64,000 nucleotides of DNA, taken from assembly GCA_037043455.1 (NCBI GenBank), contig JAWPHD010001417.1, positions 62,001 to 126,000 of the forward strand. Direction: 5' to 3'. Below the pieces are notes generated by a model, which saw only the letters and a list, made by a program, of their open reading frames with translations, ran no database searches and was not told where the DNA came from. Positions 31,701 to 40,262 of the stretch are shown piece after piece. The DNA is from Cyrtodaria siliqua. Taxonomy: Eukaryota > Mollusca > Bivalvia > Adapedonta > Hiatellidae. The translations under genes and the position numbers were made by a program. Each line of letters starts with the position of its first letter. Within the stretch, counting starts at the first letter, position 1.

Positions 31701-32770
31701 GATTCAACTTCAGTGTCTTCAGATATTAAGATCAAATTAATTCGTTCAATATCTTTTGGTTGTTCTGATATTTTATATGGAAAAACAGATACCTTTTTAT
31801 TTTTTCCTGTTATGGTATATCCATAAACGTTGATAGCAAGGTTGTTTTGTTTCTCTACTTTGGTTATTTGAAAAATTGGAGTGGGAAAGTCAATACCATC
31901 CATATTCAACTTACCCATGTGTTTGTTATAACTAGATATCCTAGTTGGATTATTTTTATTAGGCCACAAAGCAGAAACCAATGCCACTTCCAAGCACTTA
32001 TTATCTTCATTATTAACATTAATTATTGCTTTTTTATCAGATACTACTTTAGGCAAAGGAATATATGAAGAACCTTTTAATGGTTCATACTTTGCAAAAT
32101 TTAAGTAAAACGTAACACAGTGATCAATCTCCAATCCAGATGCTGTGTTTGTAAATCTTTCAAGGCTCTCTTGTATATAAGCAGATGATTCATCGTAAAA
32201 CTCATTTATTTTTTCAGAGGTTAAAATTGCATTTTGCTCGCTGTGTAATACTGCTGTAGTGTATTTTTTGGTATCACCATCATCTTTGAATAAATTTACA
32301 GTGAGACCTAAATGAAACTTTAATCCATCCATCTTTGTCAGCTCTTTGCTTATTTGTTTTGTAATAATGGATTTCTTATCACGGAATAGTTTTTGAGGTT
32401 CTTTGTATTTCTCGGCAGATATTTCGTATGCTTTAAAATAGCCACACATTGGTTTGTCAACCAGTTTTAATTCTTCTTTAGATTTTCTATCATTAAGCTC
32501 TTTCAGTTCATTTATAACATTGTCTCGTAATTTAGCATATTTCTGCTTTTGTTCATCTTGCAATTTATCATATTTCTGCTTTTCTCGTTTACGTTGTTTC
32601 TTAGCACGTCGTCTCTTGCGTAAATTTTCTAATGTTTGAGAATTAACCTCTTTTGGAGTTTCCTTTGGAACTTCTTTCAATGCATTTATACCGTTAGATA
32701 GTGTTTGCTTATCTATTACACCTGTATCAAACAGGCGTATTAAATTTTCTATAATCTCTTCAGTCTTCAT
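28703..32770 (-). CDS. Protein-primed family B DNA polymerase, 1,355 aa
   Basis: Replicates the element. Basic coiled N-terminus (about 50-145); a domain typical of Polinton polymerases (about 150-350, with NKCLEVALVSALWP); a C2H2-like finger (YFCDRCLHGYSGQGLLTKH, 413-431). Exonuclease: Exo I YADFES (471-476), Exo II FHNLKGYDSHL (615-625), Exo III around YLKTDVTLLADVF (758-770). An endonuclease VII-like zinc insertion with DHCHFTGEYRG lies at 582-592. Polymerase motif A is YYDACNLYGWAM (856-867), motif B KLANNSVFGKTMEN (1011-1024), motif C YTDTDS (1113-1118). All catalytic residues are present. Odd feature: about 40 residues after motif C are repeated three times in tandem (1159-1196, 1197-1241, 1242-1279). 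The frame is uninterrupted. Confidence 0.96.
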   Translation of the reverse strand: MKTEEIIENLIRLFDTGVIDKQTLSNGINALKEVPKETPKEVNSQTLENLRKRRRAKKQRKREKQKYDKLQDEQKQKYAKLRDNVINELKELNDRKSKEELKLVDKPMCGYFKAYEISAEKYKEPQKLFRDKKSIITKQISKELTKMDGLKFHLGLTVNLFKDDGDTKKYTTAVLHSEQNAILTSEKINEFYDESSAYIQESLERFTNTASGLEIDHCVTFYLNFAKYEPLKGSSYIPLPKVVSDKKAIINVNNEDNKCLEVALVSALWPNKNNPTRISSYNKHMGKLNMDGIDFPTPIFQITKVEKQNNLAINVYGYTITGKNKKVSVFPYKISEQPKDIERINLILISEDTEVESENEDDPNNEEGIIDDNYNPDDYSKEPKTLTTKYHYCWIKNLNRLLYDQNKHKGQTYFCDRCLHGYSGQGLLTKHKEDCDGINKNSCRIEMPKEGKNTVKFKNHQNQMPVPYAIYADFESIIKPQSTKFGKKSEITSVNEACGFGYQVVRYDGKTEEPVIYRGEDTVEKFLNHLECEKSNINKIFAHPKPLIMTQQNEEDYEKATHCWICENEIGRKCGKNCKVRDHCHFTGEYRGAAHKNCNLKLKIKPNKTPIPVIFHNLKGYDSHLIMQKIHKMKGNITCIPNNAEKYISFSAGQLRFLDSFQFMALSLEKLVKATDKSDFKITKNQFGEQTDLLLRKGVYPYEYMGSMERFKETQLPPIEKFYSSLSDENISTEDYEYAQKIWKEFNCKTLGDYHDLYLKTDVTLLADVFQTFRKTCMNAYKLDALHYYTAPGLFLDALLKHSKIELELLTDIDMHLFIEKGMHGGISNVSKRYAKANNPYVADYNPNEENNFLMYYDACNLYGWAMSQPLPYSGFKWGESGKLPESKKGKGYFAEVDLEYSKELHESHNDYPLAPERLAVKKEWLSKYQTDLLENNSMINTEQLVPNLMDKEKYVIHHKTLELYLSLGMKLKKVHRVLKFNEKPWMTSYINLNTELRKKAKSPFEKDFYKLANNSVFGKTMENLRKRTDIKLVRTDGSENEKIRKIIAKPNFNRRIKFSDELSAVHVNKTKLTLNKPIYVGMAVLDLSKYHMYDWYYNTLKKRYKNNCTLLYTDTDSLLVDIKTDDAYKDMAEMKDEYDLSDYPQNHPMHDDTNKKVLGKMKDECNGVAIAVYVGLRPKLYSVLRADEQVIEKVINKMKDECPGVSIVEYIESRPELYSKPDELRSGLSSILKADEKIIKSIGEVKDECPGVFTVEDIGLRSKQDSILKVNEQIIKKAKGVKEYVVKKHINFENYKDALFNKKKYNHEMNMMRSMKHQIYGIKVNKVTLSPFYSKRYIREDGITTDAHGFYKNL
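28934..29296 (-). repeat. In-frame triplication inside the polymerase gene
   Basis: Three successive copies of a segment of about 115-135 bp encode KMKDECNGV, KMKDECPGV and EVKDECPGV starts, each followed by an LR/SR..LYS-like and an ADE/NE..I-K ending. The reading frame is kept. Confidence 0.9.
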
Positions 32771-32835
32771 TATTTCTTTTTGATATACTTATATTTTTTT
32801 TTATTTAATATAAAAACATATATCAAAAAAACACA
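32771..32835. promoter_or_regulatory. Divergent promoter between polymerase and right-end gene
   Basis: A 65-bp AT-rich gap with ATATAAAAACATATATC towards the right gene and, on the minus strand, an AAATATAAGTATATC tract towards the polymerase. Leaders are short, as elsewhere in the element. Confidence 0.45.
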
Positions 32836-33153
32836 ATGGAAATTAATGTTTGCAAATTTCTTAAAATTGGATTACACAATCCGTGTAAAAATAAAACTAC
32901 AAAAGATTCTAATTATTGCTGTTTGCATAAGTATAGATTAAAAACAAGTCATGTATTGCCGTGCTCAATATGTAAAAAAGGCACAAGAGCAAAAAATAAA
33001 ATTTGTGCTGATTGTGGTGGAGTTTCAGTCAGAATAATGACACGTTATTGGAAATTTAAAGATTATAATGCTGAGTGCTTAAAATTTAGACGTATTGATG
33101 TTCAACCATATAAAAAAAAAAAAACTTGCAATCTTCACTACCCCTATTTTTAA
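32836..33153 (+). CDS. Small zinc-ribbon protein, 105 aa
   Basis: Cysteine pattern: C6, C17, C28, C29, H31, then C43-x2-C46 and C57-x2-C60 (PCSICKKG...KICADCGG), a classic zinc-ribbon spacing. The rest is basic. It may bind nucleic acid and act as a transcription or replication accessory protein; that is inference. It is the right-most gene, divergent from the polymerase. Its last ten codons (from about 33,122) are read from the inner edge of the terminal repeat, so the repeat supplies the stop codon. Confidence 0.65.
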   Translation: MEINVCKFLKIGLHNPCKNKTTKDSNYCCLHKYRLKTSHVLPCSICKKGTRAKNKICADCGGVSVRIMTRYWKFKDYNAECLKFRRIDVQPYKKKKTCNLHYPYF

Positions 33154-33374
33154 AATTTTTTAATAAATCAAGTAAAATCACTATTTCATGATGATTTATT
33201 TAAAAAAATTAAACTTGCAATCTTCACTACCCCTATTTTAAAAAAGTTTTAATAAATCAAGTAAAATCACCATTTCATGGTGATTTATTATATATGTGTT
33301 TATTTTGGGGTCGTTCTGCTGCAATTCGAGGTAAAAAAAAAAATTACAACAGAAACCCCAAAATACATATATAT
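33122..33374 (-). repeat. Element 1 right terminal inverted repeat
   Basis: Near-perfect inverted copy of 17,363-17,615. The few differences cluster in the A/T runs, for example around 33,156-33,166. It contains the same two 89-bp units and the terminal tattttggggt inverted pair. Confidence 0.95.
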
Positions 33375-33379
33375 AATTG
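33375..33379. repeat. Target-site duplication of Element 1, right copy
   Basis: AATTG, identical to 17,358-17,362. It continues into TGTTGTTTTATT, the counterpart of TGTTTGTTTTT at the empty site. Confidence 0.85.
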
Positions 33380-33921
33380 TGTTGTTTTATTTCCTTTTAG
33401 TATATATGCTTATAGTGCATAAACTTGTACCAAGTGTAAGCAAATTTGATTGACAAAGTCCTGACGTACCAGATCATAGCACTTTCGCAAACTATTCACG
33501 ATATGTATGTGTATATTATAATATAATAACCAGCATTAACATTAAATATAGCCGCACATGCGTATGAAGAATAATATCTCAAAGCATTTGCCATACAATC
33601 TCGTTCTATGCCTTACTATAGTGACACTGCGTTGGGATAGTGTACTTGAAACGGTTGTACGGCTAAACGTTTCCGCTTTTCAAATAACCTCGCTGGTATG
33701 TAAATAAATCAGCCACAAAAGGCGAAAAATACAAACACACGTTATCATAAATTATGTATATGTTTTATTGTTTACATGTTTGTTTGCATAGTTTCTTAAT
33801 GTCTTTATACTCCATCTCCCACCACCTCCTGAAGTATCCGTGGAGGCAGAATAACAGTACACAAACGGCACGTGTCGCCTATGGTGGGTGAGACGTGCCT
33901 AAACGGAGTCATAACCACACC
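33380..33921. repeat. Host segmental duplication, copy B, middle part
   Basis: The only host DNA between the two elements. It matches copy A at 5,502-5,610, 5,640-5,670, 6,385-6,470 and 6,905-7,225, without the R2 and R1 insertions of copy A. Confidence 0.8.
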
Positions 33922-35310
33922 AGTAGTAGGGGGCGGGGGGGGCCTCCTGGACGCCAATACAGAACAAAGGAAAAAAATCTGTTGTTTAGAACAAAGGAAA
34001 TTATTTATGAAGACAAGAGAACTAGTGTACTGAACAAAGGGAAACAAATGCTTTTGTAGCGTGGTGTAATGGATAATTATCTGAGCGGTAGGGACTTCTA
34101 TTGTGTGTCAAAACAGATGACAATAGGAAAAAGGATTCCATTGTGGGTTTGGTTCTTTTGATGACGTTTTTTGTCATACTGCAAAGAAAATTCTCGGGAT
34201 TTTATTGGTCAATGAGGCGTAGACATTAGCCCATGTCTAGGTCTCGCGACGTGAACTTAGGACAATTTTCCCGTAGCTACCCCATACCTGCAATACACAA
34301 AAACAAAATGGCAACGATAACGTTGCCGATTTGTTTTGGAAACCGCCGATTGTTTCCTTTATATTGCTTTTCTGCGCTTTCCATTGTGTGTAAAGGTCTG
34401 AAATAATCGTAAGTATATATTTTTTGCAATTTTACAGATAATAAAACATTAACATAGAGATAAAATACGTCTATTTTATGAAAAAAATCCACCAAATTTA
34501 ACGACGTTAGAGCGATGACGTCACGAAAATAAACAACGTCTAGTTAGAGGCACGTTACGGGGATATTGGGGCAATAAAAATGAAAACATGTTTTGGCTGT
34601 TTTTTTCTTGAATAAATGGTGACAACTTTGAAGTATGACAAATTCGTTATTAGTATTCTTGACAGGGAACAGGGGCTCACATTCCCTGCCTGGAAAATAT
34701 ATTTCCCCTCGCCTAACGGCTCGGGTGAATATAATTTCCAGGCTCGACTAACGGCTCGGGTGAATATAATTTCCAGGCAGGGAATGTGAGCCCATGTCCC
34801 CTGTCAAGAATCCTAATAACTTATAATGTCTCCGGTATGTCTAGAGTCTCTATTGTGCGCGTGATGTACTGGAACTATTATTAACAATGGAATCCGATAT
34901 GGACAGAATAAAAAGAATATTTTGCTCTATAGAAAGTTAGTGTACCATTAAGTACTGGAGACAGGGTGTCTGGACTCGTCTTTATACAAGTGTCACAACT
35001 GATGACAATAGCTAAAAGGACTATATATAGTAGTAGGTTCTTTTGATCACTCAGTATGTCTCCCGTGTGTCTAGTGTGTGCTTGCTGTGCCTGAACTGTT
35101 ATTAACAATGGATCAATATATATAATTGAATATTTTGTTCTGTTGACAGTTAGGGTACCATTTAGTACCGAAAACAGTGTGTCAAGACTCGTCTTTATAA
35201 ATTAACCAATCAGGACGACGCGGTTAACCAGGCAAGAATACGTAAAAGATGAACGTTTAAGTGGAGTCCCATCACTCAGACAACATATTTCACACATGGT
35301 CAATATCAAA
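33922..35310 (+). repeat. Element 2 left terminal inverted repeat
   Basis: Matches the complement of the right repeat over many blocks: gaacaaagg units, atttatgaagacaa, ctagtgtac, aattatctgagcggta, gatgacaatag, gtctccggtatgtcta, ggtaccatttagtaccgaa, and aaccaatcaggacgacgcgg. It contains an extra 650-bp stretch (about 34,168-34,815) that the right copy lacks, ending in a palindromic element. Confidence 0.85.
34655..34815. repeat. Palindromic insertion in the left repeat of Element 2
   Basis: A foldback unit with arms that read ttgacaggg...ggctcacattccctgcctgg and their complement. Between the arms lie two direct copies of an 'acggctcgggtgaatata' block. It is non-coding. Confidence 0.8.
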
Positions 35311-35394
35311 GCTCCATTGTAAGAGCCTCAACTTACATTTGGTATAACTCAATGGATCCTATAGATTTTATAACACTATACAAACGCCTCTGTG

Positions 35395-35665
35395 GATAGC
35401 ACTCAATCTCACGGTTATAAGACAATACCTTTATTATCGCACTCTGACCAAAGTTTTTGGAATCTTCATTAAGTCGAAGGGCAACTTACGATACTTTCGT
35501 ATGTTCTTGCAAATACAATGCAAAAGGCAATGGTGAACATTTAAAGAATGGATACGTGACATCGTTTTTGAGGAAATTATCATGAAATATATTTTGGAAG
35601 AAATCAGATGCGCCAACCTAACTAGACCCTGGACACGTAGCAACATCAGCAGCATTAATAATAGG
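35395..35665 (+). pseudogene. Possible coding remnant, unassigned
   Basis: One plus-strand frame reads almost continuously through this part, with one stop in the middle. It includes LTKVFGIFIKSKGNLRYFRM and, after the stop, TFKEWIRDIVFEEII. The composition looks protein-coding, but I recognise no domain. It lies between the left terminal repeat and the CAG-rich tract. Confidence 0.3.
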
Positions 35666-36131
35666 TAGCAGCAGCAACAGCAGTAGTAGTTAACAACAGC
35701 AGAAGAGGCAGCAGTTATAGGTAGCAACAGCAATAATAGGTATCAGCTGCAGCAGCAGTAGTAGGTAACAGCAGCAGCAGCAACAACTGTAGTAGGTAAC
35801 TGCAGCAGCATTAGTAGTAGGAAGCAGAAGCAGCAGCAGTAGTAGGAACAGCAGAAATAGTAGGTATCAGCTGCAGCATCAGCAGCAGTAGTAGGTAGTA
35901 GCAGCAGCATCAATAGTAGTAGGTATCAGCTGCAGCATCAGCAGCAGTAGTAGTAGTAGGTAGTAGCAGCAGTAGAAGTAGTAGGTAACAGCAGCAGCAG
36001 TAGTAGGTAAAAGCAGCAGCAGTAGTAGGTAACAGCAGCATCATCAGTAGTAGGTAGCAGTAGCAGCAGCAGCAGCAGTAGCAGGAAGAAGCAGCAGCAG
36101 CAGTAGTAGGTAGCAGCAGCAGCAGAAGTAG

Positions 36132-36169
<38 letters not shown>

Positions 36170-36172
36170 AAC
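35660..36172 (+). repeat. CAG/TAG-rich microsatellite
   Basis: About 500 bp of interrupted agc/agt triplets, in higher-order units resembling gcagcagtagtaggtaac. It ends with an uninterrupted CAG run at about 36,133-36,165. Long Leu/Ser/Ala-type open frames on either strand here are artefacts of the repeat. Confidence 0.95.
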
Positions 36173-36220
36173 TTATAAGGAACAAAATAACACATTTTAA
36201 TTAAAAGTATCAAATACACA

Positions 36221-37524
36221 ATGTATACGTGTAATTATTGTTCTAACAATTATGTTCGGTCAGGTGATTTAAAGCGACACAAACGTAATAAGCATTACAT
36301 AAACGCAGAAGCATATATGCAACAACCGCAGCAGCAACAACCGCAGCAGCAGCAGCAGCAACAACCGCAGCAGCAGCAACATAAACAGCAGCATCTTCAG
36401 CAGCAACCGTAGAATCTTCAGCAGCATCGGCATCATCATCATCAGCAACAACCGCAGCAGCAGAAACATGTCAAGATATCGGAAAAAAACGTTTCATTCT
36501 ATCATCCGTTCACATGTATACTTAGCGGATCTACTTTGAGCGGCCAGACATACCTTGTGAAGAACGTTCTACGAGATAATTTGAAGAGGCTGTTTCCTCC
36601 ACCCATCGTATTATCTGGCTTTATAAACGGTGGCAGTCATTGTACGATGTCGTCAAAACAACAGTCAGTCCGAATATACAAGGAATACCGTTAAATTTGG
36701 AAAAAGATGAGTTTCTAGATCCGAACATCAGAAATGTAATTATTCTAGATGATCTCATGTCATTGTTTGGCAATGATCCATGTATCACAGATTTGTTTAC
36801 GGAAGGAAGTCATCACAGGAATCTCTCGCTTTGGACCAGAACTTATATTTCAGTAAAGATCCGACACAGCGAAGAAATTGCCACTATCTTGTATTGTTCA
36901 ACAATCCTGTGGATAAACAATCAGTCATGACATTAGCAAGATATATATATCCTGAAAATCCACAATATTTCATGCGTCATGTTAGTTTTGCGATGAATAG
37001 CGGACCATTTTCTCTCTTGTTAGTAGATCTTAAACCTACAACCCTAGAAGCAAATCGACTTTGCACTAATGTATTAGGACAACCGGAAACCGATGAGAAG
37101 ACATTGACCAATCAAAGTACATGCCATAAGGAGGCTATAAGGGCTCAAGAATCAGCGTCGGCAAACTGTCATAAAGTGCGTGAACAAATCAGAGCCGTTT
37201 GTATCAAACCATTCATCCTCCGACGAAACTGATAACGAAAGCGACTGCAGTCTCGATATGCCAATTTGTGACGAGTGTGGTATTACGTTCGGTGACAGCG
37301 CTATACATAAAGAAGTCATGGGTCATATACAGGATTTTTTTGAACGAGGATTTAAAGTGAAGGTAGCCATAAAGTCATCTTTGGCCAAATATAAACATTT
37401 GACTGAACGCACACTGAATAATTATGATTCGGATAACATGGATAAAGAAAAGAAAATGAGGAAGATGGTGAGGATGTTGATGAACCAGAGTGAACAGAAA
37501 TTTAAACACTTTGGAAATTTTTGA
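36221..37524 (+). pseudogene. C2H2 zinc finger-polyQ-packaging ATPase remnant
   Basis: Starts MYTCNYCSNNYVRSGDLKRH with a good C2H2 finger (C4, C7, H20, H25). A Gln-rich tract encoded by CAA/CAG follows, with a stop at 36,410. After the stop the frame carries a decayed P-loop, GSTLSGQT, with Gln where Walker A needs Lys. The frame shifts near 36,604, and a Walker B/DLM segment follows (NVIILDDLMSLFGN, then LFTEGSHHRNLSL), typical of A32/FtsK-like packaging ATPases of invertebrate Polinton-like elements. Further shifts lie near 36,830 (then YLVLFNNPVDKQSVMTLARY) and 37,185. The last part has another Cys/His pair (CDECGITF...HKEVMGH). Non-functional as written. A zinc finger fused to this ATPase is unusual. 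Confidence 0.8.
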
Positions 37525-37589
37525 ACCTTTATAGTTTATATTTTATGATATTAAAGTATTAGTTCGTTGGTTACATTGGCAATTATAGA

Positions 37590-38260
37590 ATAAACCGAGA
37601 CTGCACTATTTCGTATGTGTCGTGCTCGGCCGTTTCCAAAGGTCCATTATCATACTCTTTCTTTATAGCACAGTGGCGTTGCTTGTGCAGTGTGGCGGCA
37701 GTAAAACGTCTCCCCGCGCTTGCAATCAGTACTGTTATTCATTCGATCTTTGGAGATCGCTGAGCCCGATACTTATGTTTAGTTATCGGTGGTACATTTT
37801 CAATTTCTTTTGTTTTCTTACTTCATTTTTGATTCGGTGGTTCCACTACTCCGGTTGATAAAAGGCTCTGGGTATTGTTTAACCACTTATAGGATATGTT
37901 GTCTGCTTTTTAATTTAGTCTTTTGGCTGTTACTTGTGATACGCAGGCTTCATAACCGCTGCTTCCAACTAAATTCCATTATGTTTATTTCACTCTTCGG
38001 GGCATTTAATTTTATTAGATACTGGGACCATACGCCGTACGACATGGGGAAGCAAAGAACTCCATGTCTACCGCCGTATGCATGCCATCTTCGGGATGGT
38101 TAAAATTGTGTACTATTGATTTTATGAATATTGAGTTCTGCTCAACCCGGGGCTAAAAGGCGTGAGCGGTTGCTAGCATATTTCACTATGCTCATGAACA
38201 GTCTCAATCAAACGGCCGTTTCCAAAGGTCCATTATCATACTCTTTATTTGATAAACAGT
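37590..38260. repeat. Dispersed repeat, two partial copies
   Basis: Blocks 'gtttccaaaggtccattatc', 'gggaccatacgccgtac' and 'caacccggggctaaaaggcg' recur in inverted order at 44,420-44,740. The two short open frames here (78 and 104 codons) lie within this repeat and are not supported as genes. Confidence 0.7.
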
Positions 38261-38649
38261 ATATTCATGTAAATGAAGATATTTTAAAACAATATGTGCA
38301 CCATTTGTAAAATATTCTTCATGTAATTTTCAAATTTACAAATGTTTTAACGAGTGTGTCAGTTAGTCGACATGTGGTTTGGTATACTTTAGTTGGTTAT
38401 TTTAATTGTATTGTTCATGACCTTCGGCTACGCATAGTCTTAATAAATTGATGCATGCTACTGTAACGTCTACCGAGCGGTCTTGTACAATTGAGCCGCA
38501 TATTCCAAATTACAGATTGAGCTACTAGCTCGAAGAAAATGATTATTAACAAACAACGAATCAGCCAATATAATTAACAGAATGAGCAACTATGAGTATA
38601 AAATGATTGCATTAATTGATGTATATAAAACAATATGGTAAATAGCTAG

Positions 38650-39085
38650 TATTTACTGCTGAGATTTTGGGGCTCGCTCTATTCGGGCTACCTCCCAAAG
38701 CCGTCCACAGTATTACCTAGAAGGTTCTTACCAAGTGCTCTTTTCTACTGCAATCAGAATCACTTCCTAAATCGTCAAGCTTATTCAGCTTCAGAGCAAC
38801 AATGAACCTGTATAATTGGCTGCAGCGCCTTATATACAGTCCTGAACCATCCCAGTTCTGATTGGTCGGTTAATTTGATTGGACAAAAAAGTGATTGGTC
38901 AATGTATTTGATTGGTTCGATTTCAATCCGTTTTGTGAAACAAGAAATCAACCGGAAGTTATAATATACGTAAGTAAAACGATTTGCACGAACAGGGATA
39001 ATTAAATAGACGAATACAAAATCGTCGAACTACATAAATAAATGTGAGGTTTGTTGGGAGGTGGCCAACCCTGACCCTCACAAAC
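38650..39085 (-). promoter_or_regulatory. LTR-like promoter segment (possible solo LTR)
   Basis: On the minus strand there is a TATATAAG box (38,829-38,836) with four CCAAT boxes upstream (38,860, 38,877, 38,893 and 38,910, read as gattgg on the plus strand), all in about 85 bp. The segment could begin TGTGAGGGTCAGGG near 39,084 as an LTR would, but a matching CA end and target duplication were not found. It splits Element 2 between the ATPase remnant and the TBP-like remnant. It could be an LTR, or a fragment of a cellular promoter. Confidence 0.35.
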
Positions 39086-39317
39086 CTATTACGAGGTGAA
39101 TAAATTGATGACCATTAATTTGGTGATTGAAGTTTAAAATAAAAGAAGTAGTTCGTTATTTTATAAATAACCCATAGACAATATTATATAAACAAATATA
39201 GTATATAGTACGCAAGGGATTAGGGTGGTCCCCTTGACGCACTTTACACGAGTTGTAATTCTAATAACGTAGGTATAACACAATCATAAAATTGTCTTTC
39301 TGTTTTGATTCCCATTA

Positions 39318-39739
39318 TCAGGATCCAGTATGAAAACATGTGAAATGAATAGTTTTCTTCACAAACATGGCCTCAGTGAACCTCTCGGGTTCGTGGGAGC
39401 CTCTGTATTTCAGAGGTCCAAAGGTATATCCAATTTGTAAAACGCTGAAATTGTGGATATTATGTTGATGGTCGTCAATTTCACGTTCCATCTCATTCGT
39501 TGTTAACATCTGGCATATCGTCTCAATCGTCGCCTGGCTTCACTTATAGACTCGATTTTACCATTGACCATCATTTTTCCATTGGAATGTAACTGACAAC
39601 ATCCACCAATTATGTTATGATTCCATATAGTTCCGGATAATTTTCGAGGATTGAAAACGATGTTGCCACATTTCGATTTTAATTGTCTCAAATCAATGTC
39701 ACACTGTATATCGGTGTTGCAGACCACGTTCGTAATCAT
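39318..39739 (-). pseudogene. TATA-binding protein (TBP)-like remnant
   Basis: Two overlapping minus-strand frames together cover both halves of a TBP-like saddle. The first (from 39,739) has ITNVVCNTDIQCDIDLRQLK, GNIVFNPRKLSG, then LHSNGKMMVNGK and EARRRLRRYAR. This matches the order in the TBP repeat: conserved N-P-R/K-R/K turn, SSGKMV-type strand, and the K-YAR helix. A one-base shift near 39,505 leads into the second half (FSVLQIGYTFGPLKY, EPERF), which stops early. TBP binds promoter DNA and nucleates transcription; a virus-borne copy could direct transcription of viral genes. The remnant is far from cellular TBP, so it is not a processed host pseudogene. Confidence 0.75.
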
Positions 39740-39859
39740 TGTAGCACCGCGTTAGTCTCTCTGCTGCTTCTCTGGCTACTCTTTTTAATTGATAAAATTG
39801 CAGCCACCATTCAAAGTCATCAATCAGAAAAACGATTACTAATGCCAGTCCAAACATTA

Positions 39860-40262
39860 TCAATCATCTGTGTGTGTGTGTGTTTGTGTGTATTTTTAAG
39901 GATTATAGACCGTCCACCAAGCAACCGTCAGGCGTTCTACCTGAAGGTCATAGGTACAATTGAGTCTGGACTTTTATCTGTGTGTTTGTGTGTGATGTGA
40001 TGATATGTTTACTTGAAGCAGCGAACTCAATGGTTTCTTTATAGTGCTGCCAAACTGGAATACCACGCCGTAATAGACATGATACCCACAGTCACATTGT
40101 TCTGACACTAGTCAATCAGCTGTAGCACTACCCATTATTTGCTCGTCAGGCAAGGGTTACAAGTGACTACTACCATTTTTAAAGTCTTTGGTATGACGCG
40201 GTCAGGAGACTCGAACCCATGACCTCCCGAATGCAAGGCAGACGCTCTAACTACTTCGGTAA
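39860..40262 (-). repeat. tRNA-derived SINE
   Basis: Reading on the minus strand, a tRNA-like head (about 40,262-40,190) has a box A-like gtagttagagcg and a box B gggttcgagtctc. A body of about 300 bp follows, with a (CA)n/(CACAA)n tail near 39,870-39,895. The tRNA part is degraded and is not a functional tRNA. It separates the TBP-like and BIR-like remnants of Element 2. Confidence 0.75.

Larger units (their letters stand above)
17363..33374. mobile_element. Element 1: Polinton/Maverick-like virus-derived transposon
   Basis: A 16,012-bp AT-rich element bounded by 253-bp inverted repeats and a 5-bp target duplication. It encodes the Polinton-type core: DDE integrase, protein-primed family B DNA polymerase, packaging ATPase, probable major capsid protein and a probable minor capsid protein, plus about a dozen small proteins. 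The inverted repeats differ at only a few positions, so the insertion looks young. Integrase, polymerase and the main capsid frames are open. The ATPase and two to three small genes are broken. No Ulp1/adenain-type protease, common in Polintons, was recognised. It is better described as a divergent Polinton-like or adintovirus-like element than as a standard member; exact family placement needs a phylogeny. Confidence 0.93.

Noticed and set aside
35434..36219. Long Leu/Ala/Ser-rich open frames on the minus strand
   Set aside because: They are translations of the CAG/TAG microsatellite and lack any non-repeat coding sequence.
37622..38103. Two overlapping hydrophobic frames that could be membrane proteins
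   Set aside because: They lie in a dispersed repeat that recurs inverted at 44.4-44.7 kb, where the frames are not preserved.
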